The notes under the pieces: model-generated
The model's database searches: none
What the model saw: only the letters and a program-made list of their open reading frames with translations
Told to the model about the DNA's origin: nothing
Translations under genes and position numbers: made by a program
From: Torreya grandis
Lineage: Eukaryota; Streptophyta; Pinopsida; Cupressales; Taxaceae
Direction of reading: 5' to 3'
NCBI GenBank assembly: GCA_037957365.1
Contig: JARHVA010004807.1
Location: 310,001 to 374,000 of the forward strand
DNA length: 64,000 nucleotides
Shown here: positions 1 to 12,375 of the stretch, piece by piece
Layout of the letters: every line of letters begins with the position of its first letter
Numbering within the stretch: position 1 is the first letter of the stretch

Positions 1-2830
1 ATTACCAAAAATGTAGGGTCCACCTGGTGGACTTAGCACTTGAGCTCCTCCCATTGATTAAGGGTTGTCTGAAATTTGGAAGTAATGACTTCCACCTCAC
101 CCTTGAGCTTTTTCATTTCTTTGGGCTACTCGAAAAATACATATGCTTGAGATACAAAGGTTTCAAGATGAGTAATTGCATCCTTATGAACATCCTCAAA
201 GGACCTAACTTCATTTGAAACTTACCCTTGAAGAAATTAGAGACTAACATTCAACTCTTGTCATCCAGTTCTTATTTTATTGTCTAGTTCTTCAACATTC
301 TATAAAACTTTTATGTGTTGAGCTCTGTCATTGATGGTTAGAACATTCTCAGCCAATTGTTAGTATTGTTGTTCTTTAAGTAATAGTCATGCTTCCAATT
401 TTTTTGTCTATGTTAGGTTTAAAAAACCCATCTACGATAAGAATAGTGTTGCCTAGTTGATTCAAGAAACTATGATATACCTCTATGGCCTTTATGAACT
501 ATTCTATTGGCCAAAGTTTCTCCTGTCTAGGGTCCACTTGGTTCTTACATTTTTTCAATAGAATGTCCATGAGTATCTCTAACTTATTTATGGCCTTACC
601 AGTCACAAGAATTCCATCCTCAAGTGTCTACTCACTTATCAAAACTTCTTGACAAAGTCTAAGAGTCCTAAGTTATGTCATTTAAGTCACATCAAGTTTG
701 TGCTTGAGTTATTCAACTTCTACCTTGATCCTATGCCTTTCTTCATTATCTTTATGTAGTTTAATGACCTCTCAGTGTTTGCTACAAAATTTTCCCAAGT
801 TGTGGTTGTTAATAATTTTTTTCTTAGAAACCTCTAGGGTAAAATTGATTAGGGTTACACCTGATTGCATCAAGGAATAAATCATGGGACTTACCCAAAG
901 TATATTTGTAACATTGGTTACTTTCGATCTTATGTTGGTGTTAGCCCTTGGAAGCTCCAGTCATTCTTCATCATGGTACACTTATATCTGAAATTACTTC
1001 TCATGTCAAGTTTGGTTTGTGGCCTCATTCTCAAGGAATAAGTTCCATAAATACAAATGTTGGTTAGGCATGTCCTATTAAAACACAAAGTGAATGGGAG
1101 GTTCTTGATTTGGATGTTGTTGATTAGATTCCCACACAGGTTCCTTACCCTTATTAGGGTCACATTATAAGTCAATAATTTTTGGACTCTTTTCCCATTA
1201 TACTGGGGCCTTCCCCTCTCTAATTCATTAGTAATTGGAATTTTAATGTCCATTTTCTACTCATAAACAAACTATTTACCAAGCTCAAGATTTTGCTCCT
1301 TATTGGGCTTAGGAGTCTATTCCTTGTTGGGCTCAGGGGTGGGTTCTTTGATAGTTTATACTTCTAGATAAGCTATACCTATGTCTAAAATGTCCATCCA
1401 GGGCACCTTAGTCTTAGGTGCAATGATGTTATCTTACACTGTAGGTGATCCTTGCGTTCTTCCTAGTGGCTAGGTTTGTCATTAGCATTTTGGAGGGGTA
1501 TTTGGTTTTTCTTGTGCACCACTAGAACTTGTGTCCTCAAGCCTTGGCCTCTTTGATTTAATTCATTCCATTTCCTTTACATGCATTGGTGGTTGAGGGG
1601 GGTAGGTTCCTTTTTTCTTGTTGGCTTCCTGATGTCTTCTCTAGTGGCTTGAACATGTATAAAATCACCCATATCTTCTCTTGTATGACTATCTTATAAG
1701 GATTAAGATCAGTATTTTTAGTCTCATGCTTCTACACATATGCATGCCTTATTGGATATACATATATATTTCAAAGAGTATGAATCTTAAGTCCAATCTT
1801 AACTACATCAATATTCACAAGGTGTGAATCTATAATATGGTTCATAGAGTCTATAAAGTATATGTCGGTGAATTCATAAGGCAATTTAAGCCACTCAAAT
1901 AAGTTATATATGTTTTTAATCCATATCCCCATGAGGGATTAGTGTTGTTTTACAAAAAATTGGTCATATTTTCCCATCTACATAGGAAACTCCTTTAGCA
2001 TGTGCCACTCATTTCCAAATGCCTCCTTCAGGCCATCAAACCAAGCCTTCATCTTGGCCTTGTGGGAGGGTGTGATGGCACTAAGGCAAGTGAAATGCTT
2101 GAACCGTTTGATAGGGGATTTATGTTTTGGTGGGTAAACCTACTTCAGTTCTTTGTCAGAATACTCTGGTATGCCAATCTCATCAAACACCAACATCATC
2201 AAAATTACACCCCAAGGAAACTTCTAATTAGGCAAATAGTGTGTCTTCTTAGCATCTTTTTCAATTTTCTCAGAGAAGTATAAGGAATAGTTTTACTTTA
2301 TCATTTTGGCCATCTAGTTGGTGACATAGAATTGGGCCATATCTACTTCCTTCCACCTATCTACCCCTCTTAGTTTAGTCATGGCCAAACACGCAGCTAC
2401 CTGAATAGTGAGATCTATTAGGCTTATAGTATACATGACATGCCCTTACTTTCTATATTGTAGCACCACTACCAACTTCTCAATTGCCTCATGGTCCTCA
2501 ATATTTACACTAAGATCATCTATAGAACAACGTAACCTAGTTACTTTACTAATTCATGTTAGGGTAATCCTCATTATGTACCCAGTTAAATAGAGGCAGT
2601 CCTCATGAATACACGGGATTATAAAATGAACCACCTCCACTAGTTTCCCAAAATATGGAAGGTTAAAGAGTTGAAGCACCCCCACATCTTCTAGTAAATT
2701 GTATACCATGAGATCATAGGTGATCTCATTATGGGTGTTTTGGCACTCCACAAAATAGTCCTTTTACAAGTTGAGTTCATTCCTAGGCTATCGATGATTG
2801 TATTTTAGGATATGACAAGTGAAAACCTTG
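1..2830 (-). pseudogene. Decayed long ORF of unknown family with coiled-coil C-terminus
   Basis: Reading the minus strand from about 2,830 to the left edge gives protein-like sequence in shifting frames, with few stops. Most stops sit where Trp or Gln would be expected. The better parts are MVYNLLEDVGVLQLFNLPYF near 2,700-2,640, KAKMKAWFDGLKEAFGNEW near 2,050-1,990, and FEWLKLPYEFTDIYFIDSMN near 1,900-1,845. A low-complexity stretch follows at about 1,640-1,350. From about 330 to the left edge the sequence is rich in charged heptad-like residues (EVRSFEDVHKDAITHLETF, EMKKLKGEVEVITSKFQTTL) and is probably coiled coil. I do not recognise the family. It lies downstream of the gypsy integrase on the same strand, so it could be an extra 3' ORF of that element or belong to another element running off the window. 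At least four frameshifts or stops make it non-functional. Confidence 0.5.
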
Positions 2831-4185
2831 GACTCCCAATCATCCATGTGCAATACCACCTCTAGATATTACATCTCTTTAATTAAGACTAGAACAGGTG
2901 GTGGTGTTGTTGAAACCTTCTTTCCTACTCATGCCATCTCTGGTGTTTATTCGATGGGGTCCCTTCCTTCAATCTTGCTAAGTCCTCACCTTGCATGTGG
3001 CTGTCACTAGTACCTTCTTCCCAAATGAGCATGGGACTTCCTTCTTCTACACTTTCAAACTCTTCAACCTCGTGGATGGATAGTAATGGCTCTCTAATAA
3101 TTTTTAACTTTCACTTTGGTTGCATTACTAATCAGGGCCCCTAAAGGTTAATGCATGGCTTACCAACTCTCCTGAATGAATATGTCTTGATTTATTTTTC
3201 TTTATACGTATAGTGCATCAGATCCTGCTTTGACCTCCTCTAATGGGAAATTTAATGCCTACAACCTGTAATTTATTTTTCTTGCTTGTATGGACGTGTT
3301 TTTACTCCTTTTTCACTTGAATAAGCATTGCCTTAATCTTTTATTTGCTCTTTAAAGATGAAATTACTATGTAAACAAATTCATTGTTGCTAGTTTTTTA
3401 TTGTAGTTTTTACTTGTATGAGCTTTATAATTCTCAAGGTATCAATCGTAAAAACTAGAAATGAGAAGGCTCTTGGAATTTTAAAGGATTTCCTAAATTC
3501 TCACATTAACTCCTCAACTTTGCATTAAATATTTTCCATGTCATCATCTATCACATTTTTTATTAATGATCTCAACAACATGTCTTTATGTCCATTTAGC
3601 ATGATTGGCATGCATACCACTCTGTCATTGATGAATGAACATCCTATCCTTAATGAGTCATCACTCCTTTCTCATAATGTGTGCCAACTATGAGCATTTA
3701 AACTTCTCTTTTTATTGGTAGGAACACATGTTAACCTTATCTTGTAATGGTGTTTCCTTTATCATCTTTGTTCTATTTACCTAGGTCACGTGCCTCACAT
3801 TATCCCTTACATGTATCTACCTTACACTTTACTTACACACATCCACCTTGTACTTCTTCTTGTGCACATTATTCACACGTCTCATCATACATGCCTCCAT
3901 TTTGTGTGCATTCCTCGATCTTCCACACCCCATAGTTTCTTAAGCTCTTTGATCCCATGCAATTTTTTCATTATTTCCCGTTCACGCTTGTAACTTAATC
4001 ATCTTGTCTATATGTAAACCTACCCCATACTAAAATATGTGTGGTCCTCCATGATAGAATTAAATAAGATTTAAAGGTGAAGAAAATGAAAGATAGAACA
4101 AAAGGTGCACACTTTGTGCCACACTTATTTGAAAAAACAAAGTTTTAAACTAAATTATAGGCATACACCTTATTGATAGAAAGGA
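2831..4185. other. Non-coding gap between unknown ORF and gypsy integrase
   Basis: No convincing coding sequence. The stretch 3,700-4,010 is pyrimidine-rich on the plus strand (purine-rich on the minus). The 3' LTR of the gypsy element at 4.2-12.4 kb would be expected here. I could not align the segment to the 5' LTR at 11,303-12,375, although its length (~1.1 kb) would suit. Confidence 0.4.
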
Positions 4186-5340
4186 ATAATTACATCAAAT
4201 GGTAGGACTGAAGCTGACTAACATTAAAATGGCTTGGTATGAATTGATAATCTAACCTTTTAAATTTACAAGTGCCTATTGGGCATATAGTATCAATAAT
4301 AAATGGGCCATCCCAGTTGATCCAGAGCTTACCTAAGTGGCACACAAACTTGGAATCATAAACCAATACATGCATACTAGGAGAAAAGGTTTTGTTCTTA
4401 ATATATTGATCATGTTAGGCCTTCAACTTATGTTTCTCAACTCCTTGAATCTAATGTGCAAGAAAACATGTTTCATTTAACTGTAGTAAAGTGTCCATGC
4501 ATGCTTTTAGAGATTCTTCATCATCTATTCTATCAACATGTGTAATACATAAAAAAGGGCACAAGAAACTCCATCATTAAAATGGCTTCAATTCCAAAGA
4601 TAAGATTAAAAGGAGTATTTTTGTTTAACCTTTTGTATGTGGTCTGATAGGCCCATAATACTTCAAAAACTTGGTCATCCCAATTAGTCTGACCAATATT
4701 ACAAATCTTGGTTAATGTATTTCCCAGGATCTTGTTGAAGGCTTCAGTTGTACCATTAGCATAAGGGTGGCATGGTGTGGTCTTATGGTATGCAATCATG
4801 AACTTAGCCAAGAGGATACACATGGTTTCATTGAGGAAGTGAGTAACATGGTCACTCATTAATCTTAATGAACATCCATATTGAGTGATGATATTTTCCT
4901 AAAGAAATTTGGTAGTGGTTACAATAGTATAATCATGCATAATAATTGCTTCAACCCATCATGTGAGATAGTCTATGGTAGTAATAATGTAGCATGCATT
5001 AGTCCATCTTGTAATAGGCTAAATGGGTCCAAAAAAATCAATCACTCATTTCTCAAATGGTTCATGTGAAAGGATTGGATGAAGAGGCATATCATCCTAT
5101 CAGTTTGGTTTACCTATACATTGATAGATATCACATTAGAGCATATAAGCTTTGGCATTTTTGAATAAGGTGGACCATCATAATCCTGCTAGTAGCACTT
5201 TATGTGTTATTGCATCACCAACATAATGTCCACCTACAATGCCATCATGGACCTCTTAAAGGGCATCCATGCACTCATGTTGTATTACACACTATCATAA
5301 ATATTCATAGTGGCCAAGTTTGTACAAGTCTCCACTAATA
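4186..5340 (-). pseudogene. gypsy-1 integrase
   Basis: A degenerate zinc-binding segment (about 5,270-5,090) precedes the catalytic core. The core keeps all three acidic residues: D in IDFFGPI (near 5,035), D in LMSDHVTHF (near 4,860), and E in YANGTTEAFNKIL (near 4,745). The 108 codons 4,859-4,533 are open. The C-terminal strand motif WDGPFIIDTICPIGTCKF (about 4,320-4,265) and a final FNVSQLQSY close pol near 4,190. It would insert the cDNA into the genome. Stops upstream of the core and a break between core and C-terminus show it is dead. Confidence 0.9.
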
Positions 5341-5379
5341 AGTTAGAAAGGAGTAGCGTGTATAGCCAATTACTTTTTA

Positions 5380-5740
5380 TCTTTAGTTCTAAGGTGATCC
5401 AATGCTGAGCATGTTGCAAGAAAATCCATAATTTCCTATAGTTACTCAAGTATGAATGTGACTTAAAAGATTTTTACATTGGGTAAATCATCCTCTATGG
5501 CATGTAGTAGTTCACCAAATTGAACATGTGAAAGGTGGTTTGGACCAAAATTAAATTTACCTGGTTTTATGACCAAATAAAATTGAAACTCTTGAAAAAG
5601 AATAATCCATCAATATATGCAACCATAAAAGATGGTATAATTTACTAAATATTTGAGTGCTTCATGATCCATATAGAAGATAAATGGGGTTGTCAACAAG
5701 TATTGATAAAACTTATATGGCGTATAAACCATAGATAAGG
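5380..5740 (-). pseudogene. gypsy-1 RNase H
   Basis: The minus strand carries FIFYMDHEALKYLV near 5,690-5,645. This corresponds to the conserved 'TDHxALKYL' segment of Ty3/gypsy RNase H. A degenerate IILFQEFQFYLVIKPGK stretch and an NHLS-like motif follow. Position between RT and integrase supports the call. Stops interrupt it. Confidence 0.7.
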
Positions 5741-6760
5741 CCTCATAGTCGATTGTAGAATAGTTTCCTTCCATTGGTGTGAACTTTCAGCTAACAAAAT
5801 ATATAGGGTGATCAAGTTTTTACTCACCAGATTATGCTAAGATATCACCCACTACCATACCTGAACCATTTAAATTCACATGAAATGGTTGGTTCCAATT
5901 CAAGGAATGGATAATGGGTGTAGTAACTAGTTTCTCCTTCAAGGTCTCAAATTCTTGTTGATGTTGAGTCATCCATAAGAATATGACATTGTGTTTGAGT
6001 AGTTCTTCTAATTATAATACAATGTTATCATAACCCCAATTAAACTTTTGATAGTACCTCATGTGCCCTAAAAATGTGTGTACCTTACATCAAGTGGTTG
6101 GAGGTGGGAGTTAGACAATGACTGCAATCTTGGATGGGTCCACCAATAGTCCATATTTATAGATGATGTGCCCCAAATATGATCCTAAAAGGTGTGGAAA
6201 AGATGCATTTATTATTATTCAAGGAAATCTAAAGTTGGAGGCAATTCTCAAGTATGAGGTGAAGGTTATTACAGTGATCTTGCACTAGATCATACAGGGT
6301 CCAGCCATCCAAGTATACTTGAAGGAACTTATGAATAAAATCCTTCAATGCTTCCACTATGATGTGTGAGAACACTGTGGTTGAATTATTTAGGCTAAAA
6401 GGTATAACATTGTATGAAAAAAAACCTTATTTAGTTACAAAAGTGGTATTGGCCTTGTCTTCCTTAGTAATTTGGACTTGGTGATAGCCAAAAAAGCCAT
6501 CGATGAAAGTGTATATCTCACACCCAACAACACCTTCTAGAATTTCTTTGGTGAAAAGTGTTAATAAAGGGTCTATTACACACACCACATTGAGGATCCT
6601 GTAAGCCATACAAATTTGAATGTGACCATCCTTCTTAATGTTGATTACCATGGGACTAACCCATTTAGGCTCATTAATGGGAGTAATAACTCCAGCATGT
6701 AACATGCTATCGATTTCCTCTCTAACCTGAGTACATAAATTTGGGTTCATCTGATATGGC
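5740..6760 (-). pseudogene. gypsy-1 reverse transcriptase
   Basis: The first 108 codons are open (6,750-6,427). They show the gypsy RT entry (EEIDSMLHAGVITPINEPKW, VSPMVINIKKDGHIQICMAY) and the fingers/palm FIDGFFGYHQVQITKEDKAN. After a stop the reading continues with HKFLQVYLDGWTLYDL. Here the catalytic Y-x-D-D box reads YLDG, so the second Asp is lost. FGAHHL, from the conserved FLGHxx segment, follows. The enzyme would copy element RNA into cDNA. Several stops and the damaged YxDD make it inactive. Confidence 0.9.
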
Positions 6761-6769
6761 CATTTTCAC

Positions 6770-8015
6770 ACTAATTGAGTGTTGTTAACTAATTTGATAT
6801 GAATTTTGCCTAATGTTAGATGCACTCCTTTCATCTATGTGTAGTTCTATGAGAAGATGTCTTAATACTCCTATAGGAGTTTAAATATTTTAGGTAACTC
6901 TGCTTTAGACCAGTAATTTCCAATAGTACCATTTTAGGTGCATCTTCCATCCTAATACTTTACTAAAACATTTAAAGTGGCACAGAGTATGGTCTCTGCT
7001 TGAACTACATAGTATGTTGAATATCATGTGCCCCATATGCCTAGGCAAGTTTAAGTGGTCAAATGGTGGCTCTAACATATTAGCACTAGTACCCTCATCA
7101 ACTTGATATATGACCTTTTGCTTTCCCTTCCAAATATGTTCTTGATTTTCATATTATGATTGGGAGTTAGGTTCCCTGAGTCCTAGTAGGCGTATTAGGT
7201 TATTGGAAGATGACCAAATTATCCTCAGATGCACCATGAAGGGTCTATATTCAGTCTTCAACTGGCACTTGATCCCATAAAACTATTTGGTGGATGGATT
7301 ACAAAGACAAATTCAAATCCATTCATGGTGAAGAAAATGCAAATGTAGAAAATAAACCATTTTTGAGGTACTTCAAGGTATTTGTATCTCTGTACTTTTC
7401 TTGATGAATGTACCATTGTCTAGCTTAGGCATGTAAAGCACCATAGAAAACATGAACCCATAAAAATTATGGTAAGAACATTTCATTGATGTTCAAAAAG
7501 ATTTCACATTATGCTAAATATTCTTCTAAGGAAATAATACCATTGTAACTTAGGGTGGCATGAACATGGTTATCATGGTGAAAATAATTATGCATGGCTA
7601 CACATACTTATTCCCAAGTGATCAAATTTTATCAATGAGTAGATGACCATTGAATAAAAATTTTATGAAATATAAAATTTAGTGTGTACATGCATTCATA
7701 TTCAAAAACATAGTAATTTTATAGCTATTGTAAGTATTGCCAGACCTATATCTAACCATGAAACCTAGGTGCCTAGTCTAATTATAAGGGTAGTGCATTC
7801 ATCAGGCACCCACCAATGAGACAAACAAACTTATGGAATATAATTAACTTATGTGGAGCATGTATTTATTAGTGAATTTTAGCATAACCTTTTCCTATTA
7901 TATCATATGCATCATGAGCCCAATGTTCACACATGACACTAGTAGTGTCAAAAATAGATTGCATGTCTTCTTAGCACAAGATACCATCAGGAGTAGGGTC
8001 CACATTTTCATTTCC
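6770..8015 (-). other. gypsy-1 protease-RT spacer, heavily decayed
   Basis: Between the protease end and the RT start the minus strand holds coding-like pieces such as KMVYFLHLHFLHHEWI and HLNLPRHMG separated by stops. Nothing can be assigned to a domain. The segment probably represents the variable linker of the polyprotein. No separate gene is seen. Confidence 0.4.
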
Positions 8016-8570
8016 TTAGGTAGTGATGTTATAAATCATGTTTATGTCCTCATCAACATCAATAGGATATACAAATGGTGGTCCTTGATCGGTATCTAGG
8101 GGAATGACCATGCATTGGATATCATTACCAAAGCTGATGTAATGCTTCTTGAAATGCAAATCAACATTGTTTGCATAGCACCACGGTTGACCCAATAGCG
8201 TTTGGAAATCATTAGCTTCGACCAATTCAATTACTTCAAAATCACCTTTGAATGGGACACCTAAGATGTGACAGTGGCATCCTTTAAAATGCCTATAGGC
8301 ACTAAGCAAGTCTTGTTGACCATAAATAGAACGTGCAAGGAAGGTTGCAAAGTGGGTCTTCCCATCTTCCTCCAAGCATATTTTGTGACAATATTATCTT
8401 TTATGTTTATGTCAACCAATATATCTCGTATCATCCAACCATCAATAAATGCATTCACAATGACCTCTTTATCACAATCAACATGGTTTGGACATGAGCC
8501 TCTTGTTGTTATGCATGGTTCAAATAATGATCTGGCAAAGTCTTGGTTATTTATTCGCATAACCAATTCT
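8016..8570 (-). pseudogene. gypsy-1 aspartic protease
   Basis: Retropepsin-like domain that would cut the Gag-Pol polyprotein. The sequence contains IRDILVDINIKDNIVTKYAW at the active-site position. There the family Asp-Thr/Ser-Gly reads D-I-N, so the catalytic motif is lost. It then continues through GRPTLQPS, FEVIELVEANDFQTLLGQPW and CYANNVDLHFKKHYISF. One frameshift near 8,270 splits it. The copy at 45,290-45,770 is clearly homologous (TLQPSPHIMFMVNKTR against TLQPSLHVLFMVNKTC). The identification is secure by comparison and by the LLGxPW motif. Confidence 0.85.
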
Positions 8571-8759
8571 TAACGAGAGCGATGATGTTCTCACTAAAAA
8601 CAAACATACAAAGCTCTTGAAATTCATCCTACTCTAAGTCAGTTGAGATAGTCTCTCTTTATATCTCAGCACACATGGTAGCATCCTTTTCCTTCAAAAA
8701 CTCAATTTTGCCTTGTAATTCATGTACCAAGACCATTGTGTCATACACCACTTATTTCT

Positions 8760-11249
8760 ATTATTGAACATCTAGGTAGTGATATGCATGAGGTTCTTCA
8801 CGTTGAACATTTTTAGTAGGTGGATTTGAAACTACTTGGGAATGAGTGCCACTCTGTATAGTAATATTTACCTTAGGTCTAGTTGGTGGGGAGGTAGGGC
8901 ATAGTCTCCATTGAGCATTTGGAGTTTTTAAAACATGAATCATACCATCACCCTTCCCAATTTGTTCTTTAGTAATGGATGCATAAAAATTAGGACATTA
9001 TTTTAGGTGATGTTCAGTCACACTGGTAATGGTCTGGAGATCCACATTTGTAACAGGTCCTAGGTGGAAAATGACCACCTCTGCATCCATTGCCACATCC
9101 TTCCCCCTTAAATATTAACTTCCACTAGCCTCATGGTTATTATAAATATAAGTTTAGTGAGTTCCTCTCATGAGTGCTTTATGAATTTAATTGATGACAC
9201 AATAATAATTTGTATCTTGGGTGTATGCATCACATATCTTACATTATAGTGACACCTTAGACTGGGTAACACATTATAACAAGGGACAAATTATTACATC
9301 ATGATCCTCTTGATGGATCTCACAAGACTATTTTATTATGACATGAACATTCCTTCGAGGATAATTGTTCCTATTATGGCCTTCCACTTTGTAGTCACCA
9401 CACTAAAGGTCGATATGTGTTTTATGAGCATCATTGGTCGTAAGCTTTTCCAACTGAGAGGGCATCACAAAAATCTGAGCATTTATGAAGGGGTTGATCC
9501 ATGTATCCATACTTCTCATAGCCTTGGCATGGAGGGTGGCTTCCAATGCCTCACATGGTTCAATGAATGTCTTGTAAGATAAGGCTCAATGGAATGGAAC
9601 TAATAAACCCCCAAAAGCCACTAAGCACGTTGTGATGGGTTAATCTAGAAGGATAGATTCGAAAGAATCATTTTAAAATGTGCATCATATGTGTGCACAC
9701 TCTCAGTGAGCTCTTGCTTGATATCTTTCAAGGAAACAAAATTTATTGTTCTAACTTAGGGACGTCAAAGTCTTAGAGAAAGGTAGTCTTCAACAATTCA
9801 TAATTCACAATCACTTGTTAAGGGTCAAATTTGTGGTACCATTTATGTGTGTGATCTAATAAAGTAGTGGTGATCTGAGTGAACAATCATTTTGAAGAAG
9901 TGATACCCTACACTTTCCAAATGAGTTCACACTTGTGAACGTGCTCCTTAGCATTTTTAGACACCTCGATATTCAAGCAGATGAAACATCATCTCATAAT
10001 AAACTATAAGTGAACTAAATGGTTGTAGTTGACCTTGATGTGGTGCTCCTTTAATTCCTCTTGAGCCTTGTAGGGGAGGTCCACAAATACCTCCAACACC
10101 ACTACCTGATCATATTATAACAGAACCACCACTGGTACTTCCTCCCATACCTCCTACAATAATAGTCACACCAAAAATAGTGGGTGTTGAGGAAGGTTGA
10201 TTGGATGTGGTTGGGCATGTAGTTTATCCACTACTTACATTATGTCTACCTGGTATTCTAAGGTGAGCCATAAGGTGCTCTTGCAATAGAAAAGTAGAAA
10301 CTATTGATAGATTGTTAGCTTGATCTTGCATTTTGAGATATTCTTCTATATTTTTAGTTTCATATTCAATTCTAGAGTCTACATTGTTAGTATCCCAATT
10401 TATAACAAGAATTATGTCAAACTCAAATGCATGAGCATGCACTATGGTGGGGGAATTGGATCTATTTGGATTGGGTTTTGTTATCAATGTTTGTCCTACT
10501 TCTTATGTGTATACTTGTGTCATTGAAGGGCATGACTCTAGGGTTAGGGAGTACTCACCATGCCTTTCCACCCTTTTGTTGATTCTCACAACACTTCCAA
10601 TATCCTTTCATTTGCCTCTGGGATTGTTACCTCTCATAGCCTTACGCCTAGCTTCATCATACTTACACTTTGCTAGTTCTCATTATACAACTTTTATGCT
10701 AAACTTACAATCCTATATCGATGCATATCCCTCCATTTCCCCACCAGTTGTGTTGTTCCTGCACGAGAGAGTTTAGCCATCCATGAGGAAGTTCACAAGC
10801 CTAGAATAAACGATAAGCTTCTTAATCTCTAAACTAAATTGCTTGAGATACCTCCCATGTGGTTCCCTCAAAAATTTGAATTTTGATTCTTTCAGACAAG
10901 AATATGTAAAGACCGCATATTCCAAAATATAGTTATTAAGTGCTCCCTTCCACCAGATGCCTACTGTTCTTGTCTATGCAGTCTCCAATCTAGCTAAGGC
11001 CATCTGATGTTCTACTAACTAGGAAGCCTTTTGTCCAAAATTTCTTGAGTGATCTTATGCATACACTGAAAGCCAAGCATGTAAGTGAATGGGTAACTCT
11101 ACAAAGACTGTTTCATACATATAATTATATAGGTGCCACTCTACTTATATGTGCATAGAAAATCCTAGTTTAAGATACTGGAGTGTAAAGTTCTCCTCTA
11201 CAATAGCAACCCAGTGCTCAATGTTCTCCAAATATAGCCACTCTACCAT
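8760..11249 (-). pseudogene. gypsy-1 gag (nucleocapsid/capsid) region
   Basis: The ATG at 11,249-11,247 is chosen because the relative at 42,592 starts at the same place. After the starts, LENIEHWVAIVEENF aligns with LENIKKWVTSVKDNF of that copy. Downstream landmarks shared by both copies are TIVHAHAFE (near 10,440), the retrotransposon gag core, and a zinc-knuckle segment CKICDAYTQDTN (about 9,230-9,195). A Pro/Thr/Asn-rich linker (8,943-8,761) leads to the protease. Gag would form the particle that packages element RNA. Multiple stops and frameshifts interrupt it. Confidence 0.75.
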
Positions 11250-11280
11250 CTTCCTACCATTATGATAATAAGTGCAATGG

Positions 11281-11298
11281 GTCCTGATAACATAGCCA
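11281..11298 (-). promoter_or_regulatory. Primer binding site of gypsy-1
   Basis: The minus strand reads TGGCTATGTTATCAGGAC directly after the LTR end CCCAACATTT. The plus-strand relative has TGGTTTCATTACCAGGAC at 42,545-42,562 in the same context. The leading TGG is the universal complement of tRNA CCA ends. The rest is not the common initiator-Met PBS (TGGTATCAGAGC). The tRNA is not assigned. Confidence 0.55.
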
Positions 11299-11302
11299 AA
11301 AT

Positions 11303-12375
11303 GTTGGGTCTTTTTCCTTAGCTTTGCATAACTATATATCAGTTGCACATGCAAGAAAAAAGAAAACACAAAAGAGCTTGTGCACTGATATATCACACGA
11401 AAAGTAACCTCGCATGCTCACCCGAGGCACATAGTGGGGACTAATCCCCATCGATTATATCATGTGATGGAGTTTAGATAAGCTCTATCTTACTTAGGTG
11501 CTTGGGTTGATATGTTTGGTCATTATTATCATCAATATTATTCTAGATTTAGCCATTTAACGAATTCATATAATGCATCTATCAATTACAATAAAAGTAA
11601 AGCTAACACTGTATAAATCAACACATTATGACTTGCAAACAGGAACTGGTTCTATTGCTTTCATTTGATATTATTACAAAGTTTCATTGCCATCACATGA
11701 TCTAGATCTCTAACAACACATCTATATCTAGTAACAGCTAATAGTTCATTAACTTCACTCTTAACAACTCTAACTATTCTAATATCTATCTAGCCCTTTC
11801 TGAACAATCTAAGGGGTATTTATACATAGTTTAGCCCCTTACCTTTGGGTACTTGATTAATACAAAGAAGATGACTTAACCAATGATTGTTAAGGAAATG
11901 AGTCGTGGCAAGCCATTACAATGAATTCTTATTGACTCGGACCTAACTACCCCTATATACCCTCTCTATGCTAGATCTCCGTGTTCATGTTCCTTTTATT
12001 TCATAGGTTGGTGCTAGATTTGTGCTCTCATTAATCTCCACTACTTCTGCAAACTGATTTGTATCCACTTCCGCTTTCCGCACTCTTGTCCTAGTTTTGC
12101 GCTCCTTTGAGTCCTATTCTCTATGTTCCTCCTCCTCTGCTTCATGTCTTTCATGATTATCCCTTTCATAACATAGTCTTATGTGTTGTTCTTCAACCTT
12201 TAGCTCTTCCATGCCAACTTCATTTGCACATTGGTCTCTTCCACACCAACTTCATTTACACCTTGGTCTCTTCCATGCCCAAGTTTTCTATATTGTTCCT
12301 GCACCCTTATATTCTCGTGCCATATTACCAAAATACTTATAATATTTTATTTACAAAATTTTAGATCCAACAACA
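11303..12375 (-). repeat. 5' LTR of gypsy-1
   Basis: On the minus strand it starts TGTTGTTGGATC (12,375-12,364). This aligns with the start of the LTR at 41,545 (TATTATTGAACC), and AT-rich text of the same form follows in both. A TATA box reading TATAAATACC on the minus strand lies at 11,824-11,815, about 510 bp before the PBS. The equivalent box in the plus-strand copy is TATAAAAACC at 42,063. The U3 part is purine-rich on the minus strand. The boundaries come from this comparison, without a matching 3' LTR, so they may be off by several bases. Confidence 0.6.

Larger units (their letters stand above)
4186..12375 (-). mobile_element. Ty3/gypsy LTR retrotransposon, decayed, minus strand (gypsy-1)
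   Basis: On the minus strand the order is 5' LTR (12,375-11,303), primer binding site, gag, protease, RT, RNase H, integrase. Putting integrase after RT and RNase H is the Ty3/gypsy (Metaviridae) arrangement. All domains can be recognised but each carries stops or frameshifts, so the copy is dead. A second, truncated copy of the same family lies at 41.5-46.2 kb on the plus strand. The two share the LTR start, the PBS, the gag N-terminus, a HAHAFE motif, the CCHC knuckles and the protease. No 3' LTR was identified. Either it is too diverged or the element continues through the ORF at 1-2,830. Confidence 0.85.

Noticed and set aside
3747..3993. Two overlapping plus-strand frames of 62-67 codons
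   Set aside because: Pyrimidine-rich low-complexity DNA produces open frames without family resemblance.
8268..8573. 101-codon plus-strand open frame
   Set aside because: Opposite strand of the gypsy-1 protease, which has clear homology on the minus strand.
12107..12364. 85-codon plus-strand frame rich in Leu/His/Pro
   Set aside because: Antisense of the purine-rich U3 of the gypsy-1 LTR.
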